DNA of 64,000 nucleotides, taken from positions 1,364,001 to 1,428,000 of the forward strand of contig CP053031.1 in NCBI GenBank assembly GCA_021496505.1, read 5' to 3'. The notes below the pieces were generated by a model. The model did no database searches. It was not told the DNA's origin and saw only the letters and a program-made list of their open reading frames with translations. Position 1 is the stretch's first letter, and every line of letters begins with the position of its first letter. Of this stretch, positions 16,271 to 24,424 are shown in pieces. A program made the position numbers and the translations under genes. Source of the DNA: Thermoleophilia bacterium SCSIO 60948 (GTDB taxonomy: Bacteria > Actinomycetota > Thermoleophilia > Solirubrobacterales > 70-9).

Positions 16271-17854
16271 TCACCGTCGCGCCGCGGATTCGCGGCGGCG
16301 GGGGGTGGGAGTGTCCTTGTAGTAGTACTGGCTCGACGTCGAGGCGGTGCCCACGAGGGCGATGCCGGCGGGGCGGATGCCGTTCTCCGACAGCAGCTCG
16401 CCGAGCTGCTTGAGTCGCGCGAGCCGACTCTTTCCGAGTCGCGCGACTACGAGCACCTGGTCGACCTCGAAGGCCAGCGGCAGCGAGTCGATCACCTCAG
16501 TGAACGGCGGTGAGTCGATCAGCACGAAGTCGGCGAGGCGCTTGGCCTCGTCGACGAGCTCGCGCCCCGCGGGCAGCGAGAGCAGCTCCGCGGTCGCGGC
16601 CCCGGCGTGCTCGGCGATCTTCGGCTCGGCGACGAGCAGCCGCAGGTTCGGCCCGTATACCGGTGTCGTGACGAGCGCCTCCTCGAGGCTCGCTTCGCGA
16701 AGCAACGCGCCGGCGATCCCGTAGCGAGGCTCGATGCCCATGGCGGCGGCGATCGAGGGGCGGCGCATGTCGCTCTCGATCAGGATGACCCGGCTTCCAC
16801 CCAGCGCGAGCGAGGTGGCGAGGTTGATCGCGGTCGTCGTCTTGCCCTCCGACGGCGACGATCCCGTGATCAGGGCCGAGCGAGGCTCACCGGAGCCCCG
16901 CGGCCAGGCGGCGCTGAGCGTCGCCCGCAGGGTCCTGTAGGCCTCGCGGGCACCGGGCGTCAGACGGTCGGGCGAGAGCGGGCGCTCGGTTCTCGCCTCG
17001 CTCTGGCGCGGGATCCGGGCGAGGATCGGGACGTCGAAGAGGTCGCGGACCTGCTCCTCCCGGCGCAGCCGGGGGTCGAGGGCGCGGCTCGCGAGCGCGA
17101 GCGCGACTCCGATCAGCGCCCCCGCGACGACGGCGGCGAGAAGGTCGAAGAGCGGCCGGGGGCTGATCTGGACCGCCGCGTCGGCGGGGCCGACCGCCTG
17201 CAGCGTCGGGTCCGGTCCGGATCGCAGGACCTCGATCTGCGCGATCTGCGTCGCGAGCGAGTCACCCGCGAACTCGCCCGCCGATGCGTCCTCGAGCTGG
17301 TCGCGCAGCTGCGGCAGGACCTCGTCGATGCGAGCGTGGAGGTTCTCGGTCCGGTCGTCGAGCGCGGCCCCCGCGTAGGCCTCGGCGAGCGCTTCGGCCC
17401 GCTCCGGGTCGTCGGCCTGCGCCACGACGGTGACGATGTTGCTCTCGGGGATCGGCTCGATCAACACGTCCGCCGTGACGCTCTCGGGATCGACGTCGAG
17501 TCCCTCGGCGGCGTCGGCGGCGATGTCCGGAGTGTTGATGAGCTGCGCCGCGGTCTCGACGTCGAGCGAGGGGTCCGACGACTCGCGGATCAGACCCAGC
17601 GTGGCGAGGGTGGCTTCGGTCGCGGGCACGGGGTTCACCACGAGGTCGGCGCGGGACTCGTAGACCGTGGGTGCGGTGAGCAGGTAGGCGATCGCCAGGA
17701 GCAGCGCGATCAGCGGGCACGCGATGACGATCCGCGCGCGCTCGCGCAGGATCGCTACGAAGCTGACGAGGCCGCTTCGCTCCTGGCCGGAGCGCAACCA
17801 GCTGCGGCCCCGGTCCTCGCCGGTCGAGGCGCGTCTCTCCGTGCGTGCGCTCAC
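16271..17854 (-). CDS. Wzz/BY-kinase fusion (polysaccharide co-polymerase and tyrosine kinase)
   Basis: A 527-residue protein combining a Wzz domain (helices near residues 30-50 and 285-305) with a CpsD/CapB-type bacterial tyrosine kinase. The kinase has Walker A in ITGSSPSEGKTTTAINLA, Walker A' in LIESDMRRPS and Walker B in DFVLIDSPPF, and ends in a tyrosine cluster (SQYYYKD), the autophosphorylation tail. I selected the GTG at 17854 because it gives a protein only one residue longer than the paralogue at 30017; an upstream ATG at 18073 would add 73 residues of Arg-rich, unlikely sequence. The kinase normally controls polymer length through cycles of phosphorylation. Confidence 0.88.
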   Translation of the reverse strand: MSARTERRASTGEDRGRSWLRSGQERSGLVSFVAILRERARIVIACPLIALLLAIAYLLTAPTVYESRADLVVNPVPATEATLATLGLIRESSDPSLDVETAAQLINTPDIAADAAEGLDVDPESVTADVLIEPIPESNIVTVVAQADDPERAEALAEAYAGAALDDRTENLHARIDEVLPQLRDQLEDASAGEFAGDSLATQIAQIEVLRSGPDPTLQAVGPADAAVQISPRPLFDLLAAVVAGALIGVALALASRALDPRLRREEQVRDLFDVPILARIPRQSEARTERPLSPDRLTPGAREAYRTLRATLSAAWPRGSGEPRSALITGSSPSEGKTTTAINLATSLALGGSRVILIESDMRRPSIAAAMGIEPRYGIAGALLREASLEEALVTTPVYGPNLRLLVAEPKIAEHAGAATAELLSLPAGRELVDEAKRLADFVLIDSPPFTEVIDSLPLAFEVDQVLVVARLGKSRLARLKQLGELLSENGIRPAGIALVGTASTSSQYYYKDTPTPRRRESAARR

Positions 17855-18145
17855 CGGGGTCGCTCGCCTGCCCGCCGGGGTCGGCACGGACTCGAGCTGC
17901 CTCTCGTCGCGACCGGCACGCCGAGCAGCGTACTCGGGGCCGCGGCGGGCGGGGCGCGGGTCGAGGCGTCTAGTACACCCGTCGAGAACGGCCCGCCCCG
18001 GCTCGACTTTCCGCCTGACGGCCGATATCGGGGCTGAGGCCGCACCAGGGGCCTCCATGACAAAGGCGACCACGTCGCGAGGCGTGCACGCAAAGCCCGA
18101 GGTCTCGCATCGAGCGAGATGGCTCAGCTACCGGGGGGACCCACG
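17855..18145. other. Divergent intergenic region, no further gene seen
   Basis: These 291 bp separate the BY-kinase (minus) from the lyase-like gene (plus). I see no convincing small gene, repeat or terminator. A GGGGGG ribosome site (18135-18140) sits just before the ATG at 18146. The rest is ordinary high-GC sequence that must hold two promoters I cannot pinpoint. Confidence 0.5.
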
Positions 18146-19783
18146 ATGTTGGCTTCTGGCCGCGACAATCGACGCTGCGTCGCATCGGCGCTCGCGCTCA
18201 TCACGACGCTGATCCTGATGCTCGCCGGCGGCGCGCAGGCCGACGCCGCCAAGGTCAGGGTCAAGGCCGACGGGCACTCGAAGCGGGCACTCTTCTTCAA
18301 GGTCCAGGGCAGCCCCCGCGAGGTCCGTGGCGCCCACGCCCAGATCCACCGCTCGCGCCGTTCGAAGCGCGGCGGCCGGACGGTCGGGCGCCGGGTTCAG
18401 GTCAACGCCGTCCGCAACGCGATGCGTCGCGGTCGCATGGTCCGCGTGCGTGTTCCGAAGAACACGCGTCGCGGCAGCCTCATGATCATGACCCGTCCCG
18501 AGACCGCCATCACGGCCGGCCCGAGGACGGCGACCTCCGAGGTCTCGCCCGTGTTCGAGTTCGGTTCGGCCAGCGGCGTCGGCTTCGAGTGCCAGGTCGA
18601 TGCGCAGGCCGAGTGGAGCGCCTGCACGAGCCCGCTCAGCCTCACCGATCTGGCCGAGGGCCGGCACTCGCTGCGCGTTCGGGCGATCGATCGCGGAGGA
18701 GTCGCCGACGACACGCCGGCGGAGCGAGTCTTTGACGTCGACCTGACCGCTCCCGACACGGCGATCGACGAGCTCACGGTCGACGGCGGCGCCGTCGGCT
18801 ACAGCGCCTCCTCGACCGAGGAAGGATCCTCCTTCGAGTGCCGGATCGACGATGGGGTCTGGAAGACCTGCGAGGCCGCGGCGACGGTCGCCGATCTGGC
18901 TCCGGGCTCGCACCGCCTCCAGATCCGCGCGATCGACCGCGCGGGCAACGTCGATGCGGTCCCCGCCGGCGACAACTTCGCGATCGACCAGCCGGCCGAG
19001 CCGCAGAACACGGGTGCGATCCCCGGCACGGGCGCGATCATCGCCGAGGACCTCGCGTCGCAGAATCCGCTGCTCGCCCTCTGGTACAAGATCAACCCCG
19101 GCATCACCGACCGCGTCCAGACCTTCAGCTCGGGCGGCGACACGCACGAGCTCGTCGGCGGCGGCACGAACACGAGCTACCGCGAGGTCTCGATCGAGGA
19201 CGGCGACCGCGCCACCGGCGACAGCACCTCGCGCGAGCGCGTCCACGTCGGGGCCCGCGGAACCGCGCTCCAGCGCACCTTCCACAAGTTCCGCGAGGGC
19301 GAGGAGGTCATCCTCTACAACTCGTTCCGGCTCCAGGACGAGGCGCCCGACTTCCCCGACCCGAACGGCCGCGGCGCCTACTCGAAGACGCAGATGTGGC
19401 AGATCATCCACGACCAGTCCTGCGGCGAGTCACCCCGGATCCACATGTACGAGTACGCGAACAAGGTCGCGCTCGTGACGAGCGAGATGGGCGTCGGCGA
19501 GACGACGCTGTGGTCGGCGCCCGTCGAGCGCGGCGAGTGGTACCGGATGGCGGTCAAGCTGAAGATGTCGACCGATCCGGGCCAGGGTCTCGTCGAGGTC
19601 TGGGGCGACATGGACCAGGACGGTGAGCTCGAGCAGCTCAGTGACACGATCACCACGAACACGCTGCACGGCGGCGCCTGTGGCGACAGTGCGGACCTCT
19701 TCTTCGGCCGCTACCAGAACTCGTCGATCGGCCCGAGCCACATCGACTTCGCGAACTGGCAGCTCACCCGGTGGGTGCGCTAG
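18146..19783 (+). CDS. Secreted heparin-lyase-like protein with two Ig-like repeats
   Basis: A 545-residue exported protein. A signal peptide covers about residues 1-35 (ALALITTLILMLAGGAQADA). Two repeats of about 85 residues follow, each with an F-E-C-x-(V/I)-D core and a C-x-x-(P/A) partner cysteine, ending SLRVRAIDRGG or RLQIRAIDRAGNVD; these are Ig-like adhesion repeats. The C-terminal 250 residues resemble the polysaccharide lyase family including heparin lyase I (PF14099-type jelly roll): GTALQRTFHKFREGEEVILYNSF, KTQMWQIIHDQ, GEWYRMAVKLKMSTDPGQG and FGRYQNSSIGPSHIDFANW. The start at 18146 has a strong ribosome site. In this locus it may trim or release the exported polysaccharide. Catalytic activity is inferred. 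Confidence 0.75.
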   Translation: MLASGRDNRRCVASALALITTLILMLAGGAQADAAKVRVKADGHSKRALFFKVQGSPREVRGAHAQIHRSRRSKRGGRTVGRRVQVNAVRNAMRRGRMVRVRVPKNTRRGSLMIMTRPETAITAGPRTATSEVSPVFEFGSASGVGFECQVDAQAEWSACTSPLSLTDLAEGRHSLRVRAIDRGGVADDTPAERVFDVDLTAPDTAIDELTVDGGAVGYSASSTEEGSSFECRIDDGVWKTCEAAATVADLAPGSHRLQIRAIDRAGNVDAVPAGDNFAIDQPAEPQNTGAIPGTGAIIAEDLASQNPLLALWYKINPGITDRVQTFSSGGDTHELVGGGTNTSYREVSIEDGDRATGDSTSRERVHVGARGTALQRTFHKFREGEEVILYNSFRLQDEAPDFPDPNGRGAYSKTQMWQIIHDQSCGESPRIHMYEYANKVALVTSEMGVGETTLWSAPVERGEWYRMAVKLKMSTDPGQGLVEVWGDMDQDGELEQLSDTITTNTLHGGACGDSADLFFGRYQNSSIGPSHIDFANWQLTRWVR

Positions 19784-19801
19784 CCCCGCGCTCCGCCTCG
19801 C

Positions 19802-19818
19802 GGCAGGACTAGCCTGCC
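19802..19818. promoter_or_regulatory. Inverted repeat spanning the -10 box of a leaderless gene
   Basis: GGCAGG-ACTAG-CCTGCC forms a 6-bp inverted repeat. The TAGCCT at 19810-19815 inside it ends exactly 7 nt before the GTG start of the glycosyltransferase at 19823 and is its probable -10 element. The repeat could be an operator, or a weak hairpin ending the upstream lyase transcript. Confidence 0.4.
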
Positions 19819-19822
19819 GCGC

Positions 19823-20962
19823 GTGCGCCTGGCGGTCTTCAGCGGCAACGAGTACCAGTCGGTCGGTGGAAGGCTGTTCGCCGACCGTGCCTTCGTCCTC
19901 TTCCTCGCGGCGCTGGCGGGGGAGCTCGGCGGGGTCCGGCTGCTCGGGCGGATCAGCGAGGGCAGCGACCGCGCCCGCTACGAGCTCTCGCCCCAGATCA
20001 CGTTCGTCCCGTTGAAGAGCTACAGCAGCCTCGGCCGCCCGCTCGTCGCGATGGCGGCGACGATCCGCTCCTTCCGCACCGCGTGGAGGAGCCTCGACGA
20101 GGTCGACACCGTGTGGGCGCTCGGCCCGCATCCCGTCGGCCTGATGCTGGTCCTGATCGGACTGATGCGTCGCCGCAGGGTCGTCCTCGGCGTTCGCCAG
20201 GAGACGATCTCCTACGTACGCAGCCGCCACCCCGGGCGGCGGGCGCTGATCGCGCTCGGCGTCGCCCTCGAGCTCACGTGGCGAGCGCTCGCGCGGGTGC
20301 TCCCGACCGTCGTCGTCGGGCCTGAGCTCGCGGAGATCTATCGCCGGTCCCCGCGGATGCACGAGCTGATCGTGAGCCTGGTCTCCGAGCGCGAGCTCGA
20401 GGCGCCCGCGGCGGGGGAGCCCGACTCCGGCGAGGTCACGCGGCTGATCAGCGTCGGCCGGATCGAGACGGAGAAGAATCCGCTGCTGCTCGCCGACGTC
20501 CTCGAGATCCTCGAGCGCGACGAGCCCGGCCGCTGGACGCTGTCGGTCTGCGGCGAGGGGCCGCTGACCGCGGCCCTCGGAGAGCGGCTCGAGCACAACG
20601 GAGTGCTCTCGCGGGCGACCCTGGAGGGGTACGTCCCGTTCGCCGAGCTCGCCGAGCGATACCGCGCCGCCGACGTGTTCGTGGCGACCTCGTGGACCGA
20701 GGGTTTCCCGCAGACCTTCGTCGAGGCCTTCGCCGCGGGTCTCCCGGTCGTATCGACCGACGTCGGCGGGATCCGGCGCGCCGCCGAGGATGCGGTGGTG
20801 CTGGTCCCGGCCGGCGACGCGCAGGCGCTGGCCGACGGATTACGACGAGTGCGTGACGATGGGTCCGAGCGCGAGCGTCTGCGGCGCGCCGGCGCCGGAT
20901 GGATCCGGGCCCACACCCTCGAGCGCGAGGTCGACGGGCTGCTCGGTTTCCTCGCGCGCTAG
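19823..20962 (+). CDS. Glycosyltransferase family 4
   Basis: A 379-residue GT-B enzyme starting at GTG (RLAVFSGNEYQSVGGRLFAD). Donor-half motifs are RLISVGRIETEKNPLLLADVLEIL, LSVCGEGPLTAALGERL, LEGYVPFAELAERYRAADVFVATS and TEGFPQTFVEAFAAGLPVVSTDVGG, with the EX7E motif. The likely -10 box 7 nt upstream suggests a leaderless transcript separate from the lyase gene before it. Its stop overlaps the stop of the convergent sulfotransferase by 4 bp. Sugar specificity is unknown. Confidence 0.88.
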   Translation: MRLAVFSGNEYQSVGGRLFADRAFVLFLAALAGELGGVRLLGRISEGSDRARYELSPQITFVPLKSYSSLGRPLVAMAATIRSFRTAWRSLDEVDTVWALGPHPVGLMLVLIGLMRRRRVVLGVRQETISYVRSRHPGRRALIALGVALELTWRALARVLPTVVVGPELAEIYRRSPRMHELIVSLVSERELEAPAAGEPDSGEVTRLISVGRIETEKNPLLLADVLEILERDEPGRWTLSVCGEGPLTAALGERLEHNGVLSRATLEGYVPFAELAERYRAADVFVATSWTEGFPQTFVEAFAAGLPVVSTDVGGIRRAAEDAVVLVPAGDAQALADGLRRVRDDGSERERLRRAGAGWIRAHTLEREVDGLLGFLAR

Positions 20963-21924
20963 GCCGGCGCCTCGCCCGCCGGGACCTCGATCTCGGCGTC
21001 GTCGACCGTCGGCAGCTCCATGCTCGGCGTGCTCCTGACCGAGTTCGCGCGATTCATGAACTCGACGACGCGGTCGCCGTCCTCGTCGCTCAGGTGCTCC
21101 CGCCACCGCTCACGTGAGTCGTAGAACGAGCGCCTGGCGATCCGCCGCTCGAACGCGGGCGTCCAGTCGAGGCCGGTCTCCCGCACGATCCCGCGCAGCG
21201 TTTCGACCGGCGCGCCGACGAGATCCTCGTAGCTCGTCTCGAGCGTCGGGTTGGGAAGCAGGGCGTCGTTGGCCTCGATGTCATCGAGGTCGAGCCGGAT
21301 CTTCAGCGCAGCCGACATGATCGCGTCGCCGCCGAGCTCGGACCACGCGGCCATGTAGGCCCCGGGGACGGCACCCCATTCCCAGCCGGGCGTGTCGGGT
21401 GCCCTGGTCACGTTGAGCCAACCGGCCTGCATCCACGAACTGACCACCGAGCGCGGGTCGCGCTTGAGATGGATGAACGTCGCACCCGGGAAGACGCGGT
21501 CGAAGTAGGCCATCCGCGACCAGCCCGTCACCTTGACCAGCAGGCGCCGTCCGCCCTGTGCGCGGACGAGCCGATCCGCCGCGACCCGCACACGGCGGGC
21601 GCCTTCCTCGGGCACGTCGGAGGCCTCGAGGGGGCTCTCCCGGCGCGAGAAGCCCGGCATGTAGTGCTCCCAGAAGCGGTAGGCCTCGTACGGCTTCGGG
21701 AAAACCTTTGCGTGACGAACCCTGGTCGACAGCGGCAGCCGGTAGAGGTTCGAGAGCACGCCGAGCGAAGTGCGCTCTGGCATGACCTCGTTGTACGGCG
21801 AAATCCACGCGAGCTGCTCGTGCTCGGCGAGCAGGCGATGCAGCAGGGTCGAGCCACATCGGCCGGTGCCGACGATGATGAGCGGGGCCTCCCGGCCCGC
21901 GTCTGTCGCCTCCTCAAAGCGCAT
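20959..21924 (-). CDS. PAPS-dependent sulfotransferase family protein
   Basis: A 321-residue protein with the 5'-phosphosulfate loop LIIVGTGRCGSTLLHRLLAEH near the N-terminus and the 3'-phosphate-binding segment FPGATFIHLKRDPRSVVSSWM (the R-D-P-R-S motif) around residue 155. These define sulfotransferases that move sulfate from PAPS to a carbohydrate or small-molecule hydroxyl or amine. I use the ATG at 21924; a TTG two codons upstream is possible. It is divergent from the flippase at 21948 and is one of three sulfotransferases in the locus, with weak mutual similarity, so each probably has a distinct acceptor position. Confidence 0.85.
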   Translation of the reverse strand: MRFEEATDAGREAPLIIVGTGRCGSTLLHRLLAEHEQLAWISPYNEVMPERTSLGVLSNLYRLPLSTRVRHAKVFPKPYEAYRFWEHYMPGFSRRESPLEASDVPEEGARRVRVAADRLVRAQGGRRLLVKVTGWSRMAYFDRVFPGATFIHLKRDPRSVVSSWMQAGWLNVTRAPDTPGWEWGAVPGAYMAAWSELGGDAIMSAALKIRLDLDDIEANDALLPNPTLETSYEDLVGAPVETLRGIVRETGLDWTPAFERRIARRSFYDSRERWREHLSDEDGDRVVEFMNRANSVRSTPSMELPTVDDAEIEVPAGEAPA

Positions 21925-21947
21925 CAGCAAGGGAAGATAGCCACGCG

Positions 21948-23459
21948 ATGGGCGCGAGCCACCAGGTCCAGCAACAAGCAGGTTCCACCGACTCGATGAG
22001 TCGAAACTCCCTGTTTGCTCTGCTGACGCGAATCAGTACCGCGGTGGCGACCGCGATCATCACCCTCTACCTGGTCCGCGCCCTGGGTCCGGAGGGGTTC
22101 GGTGTCTTCGCGCTGGCGGTGAGCACCGGCGGCCTGCTGCGGCGGCCCTCCGAGGTCGGGATCACCCAGTCGGCGGCTCGGTTCGTCGCCGAGCGCCACG
22201 ACGACCTCCGCGGCGTGGCCGGGGTGCTCGGCGTCGCGCTGCGTCTGCGCACCACGACCGCGAGCCTGATCGGCGTCGCCCTGTTCGTGCTCGCCGGACC
22301 GATCGCGGAGCTCTACTCGACGCCGGAGCTGCTCTGGCCGTTGCGAGCGATCGCGATCTCGTTCATCGGCCAGAGCATCCTCGCCTTCGCGCTCGCCATG
22401 TTCACGGCGCTTCGTCGGACGCGCACCGGCTTCTGGCTCGTCACGGTCGAGTCGACGCTCGAGCTCACGGCGACGGTCGCCCTGGTCGTCCTGTTCGGCG
22501 GAGCCACCGCCGCGACGGCCGGCCGAGCGATCGCATACGTCGCCGGCGCGATCCTCGCGATCTGGCTCCTCGGGCGGATGCTCGGGCGACCGGCGATGGT
22601 CCGGACGGGGCCGAGCCCGGTCTCGCGGCGTGAGTTCATGACCTACTCCGGGGCGATGTTCATCGTCGCCGGCGCGTTCACGGCTTTCAGCGTCATCGAT
22701 GTGCTGTTGCTCGGCGCGTTGCTCGATCCGACCGCCGTCGCAATCTTCAGCGCGCCGCTGCAGCTGATCACCTTCCTCGGGTTCGTCGGACTGGCCGTCT
22801 CCCAGGGCGTCGCGCCCCATCACGTGCGCCGGGCCGATCGCTCGCCCCCCGTAGCGGCACTCGAGCGGGCGATCAGGCTCGTTCTGATCGTGCAGGCGTT
22901 GTTCGTCCCGTTCGCCGTCCTGTGGGCGGGGCCGATCGTCGAGCTGGCGCTCGGCCCGGATTTCGAGGCGTCGGCCGATGTGCTCCGGGGGATGTCGCTG
23001 TACCTGTTCCTGACCGGTGTCGGGCCGCTCCTGTTCGCGCCGTTGAACTACATGGGCGAGGCGCGGCGTCGGATACCGATCGCGATCTCGGCGCTGCTCA
23101 TCAACGCGGTCATCGACCTGATCCTCATTCCGCGGATCGGGGTGATGGGGGCGGTGATCGGATGCACGGTCGGCTACACGCTCTTCATCGGCGCGCACCT
23201 CTGGCTCTGCCGCGTCGTGATCGGGATCTCGGTCGCGCGTATCGCTCGGACGGCGGTCGCCGTCCTGGTTGCCGCGGCGCTGTCCGGCGCCGTCCTGCTC
23301 GCGGTCGGGACGTCGGATCTCGGCATCGTGCAGTGGATCGGCGGCGCGGTCGGAGCCGGGCTGGTCTACCTCGGCGCGGTCCTGGCGAGTCGCGACCTCA
23401 GCCGCGAGGAGCTCGGGATGCTCACCCAGCTCCCGAAGCGGGCGCTCGGCCGCCGATGA
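21948..23459 (+). CDS. Second Wzx-type polysaccharide flippase (MOP superfamily)
   Basis: A 503-residue multi-helix membrane protein. SRNSLFALLTRISTAVATAII leads into LYLVRALGPEGFGVFALAVS, the standard flippase opening, and there are about 12-14 hydrophobic helices. It is only loosely similar to the flippase at 10989. The ATG at 21948 gives the listed length; the ATG at 21996 (MSRNSLF) is equally plausible and would remove a polar 16-residue extension. The stop overlaps the sulfotransferase ATG (ATGA), so flipping and sulfation genes are coupled. Two flippases suggest either two repeat-unit types or two polymers. Confidence 0.88.
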   Translation: MGASHQVQQQAGSTDSMSRNSLFALLTRISTAVATAIITLYLVRALGPEGFGVFALAVSTGGLLRRPSEVGITQSAARFVAERHDDLRGVAGVLGVALRLRTTTASLIGVALFVLAGPIAELYSTPELLWPLRAIAISFIGQSILAFALAMFTALRRTRTGFWLVTVESTLELTATVALVVLFGGATAATAGRAIAYVAGAILAIWLLGRMLGRPAMVRTGPSPVSRREFMTYSGAMFIVAGAFTAFSVIDVLLLGALLDPTAVAIFSAPLQLITFLGFVGLAVSQGVAPHHVRRADRSPPVAALERAIRLVLIVQALFVPFAVLWAGPIVELALGPDFEASADVLRGMSLYLFLTGVGPLLFAPLNYMGEARRRIPIAISALLINAVIDLILIPRIGVMGAVIGCTVGYTLFIGAHLWLCRVVIGISVARIARTAVAVLVAAALSGAVLLAVGTSDLGIVQWIGGAVGAGLVYLGAVLASRDLSREELGMLTQLPKRALGRR

Positions 23460-24424
23460 GCGCGGAGCGTGCGCCGTCTCGAGGCTATGTTGCGCCGGTG
23501 CCGGCGCCGCCATCACGAGCCACGACCCGACGCCCCGACTTCTTCCTCGTCGGCGCCCCGAAGTGCGGGACCACGGCCATGGACGACTACCTGCGCTCGC
23601 ATCCCGAGATCGGCATGTGCGACCGCAAGGAGACCCAGTTCCTAGCCGGCGAGCAGATGTGGCGGCGCTTCGGAACCGCGGGCGAGCCCGAGATCACCGA
23701 GGCGCGATACCTCGAGATGTTCGCCGACGCGCAGGGCTTCGGGCGGATCGGCGAGTCGTCGGTCTGGTACCTGTACTCGCGCGAGGCTCCGAGCCGGATC
23801 CACCGCTTCTCACCGGACGCCCAGATCGTGGTGATGCTCCGCAATCCGCTCGAGATGCTGCCCTCGCTGCACTCCCAGTTCGTCTACGTCGGACTCGAGC
23901 CGGAGCCGGATTTCGATCGCGCGCTGGCACTCGATCCCGCGCGCGAAGCGGGGGAGAGGCCGCCCGGGTTCCCGCCGGACTCCTACCTCTCGGCTGCGCG
24001 CTACGACGAGCAGATCGCGCGGTATCTCGATGAGTTCGGTGCCGAGCGCGTGCTTCTCGTCACGTACGACGAGTTCCGAGCCGACACCGCGGCCGCCTAC
24101 CGGCGGGTGCTCGAGTTCCTCCGGGTGGACCCGTCGTTCACGCCCTCATTCGAGGTGGTCAACGCCAACAAGCGGGTCCGCAGCTCGGCGCTGCGGACCG
24201 CGGTTCGAAATCCGCCACCGGCGCTTCGACGGGCTCTGCACGCGGTCTCGACGCAGCGAATGCGCCGCCGCACCGCGCTCGTGCTCCATCGCGTCAACAG
24301 CCAGCAGGTCGATCGCGCCGCGCTCAGCGACGGCGCGCGGGAGATGATCCGACCGCTGGTCGCCGAGCAGGTCGAGCGCCTGCGTGCGCTGTGCGGGCTC
24401 GAGCTCGACGCCTGGCTGGCCTGA
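23456..24424 (+). CDS. Sulfotransferase domain protein (heparan N-sulfotransferase-like class)
   Basis: A 322-residue protein. The 5'-phosphosulfate loop is FFLVGAPKCGTTAMDDYLRS, the Lys-Cys-Gly-Thr-Thr form found in heparan sulfate and other carbohydrate sulfotransferases, followed by KETQFL. The 3'-phosphate region is QIVVMLRNPLEMLPSLHSQF, the R-N-P-x-x-x-x-x-S motif. Late motifs include ERVLLVTYDEFRAD. Coupled to the flippase by ATGA. It probably sulfates the polysaccharide or its lipid-linked precursor; substrate is inferred from context only. Confidence 0.87.
   Translation: MSAERAPSRGYVAPVPAPPSRATTRRPDFFLVGAPKCGTTAMDDYLRSHPEIGMCDRKETQFLAGEQMWRRFGTAGEPEITEARYLEMFADAQGFGRIGESSVWYLYSREAPSRIHRFSPDAQIVVMLRNPLEMLPSLHSQFVYVGLEPEPDFDRALALDPAREAGERPPGFPPDSYLSAARYDEQIARYLDEFGAERVLLVTYDEFRADTAAAYRRVLEFLRVDPSFTPSFEVVNANKRVRSSALRTAVRNPPPALRRALHAVSTQRMRRRTALVLHRVNSQQVDRAALSDGAREMIRPLVAEQVERLRALCGLELDAWLA

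Noticed and set aside
16271-18073. Longer start for the BY-kinase adding 73 residues
   Set aside because: The extension is Arg/Pro/Ala-rich with no similarity to the paralogue; the GTG at 17854 gives a matching length of 527 versus 526 residues.
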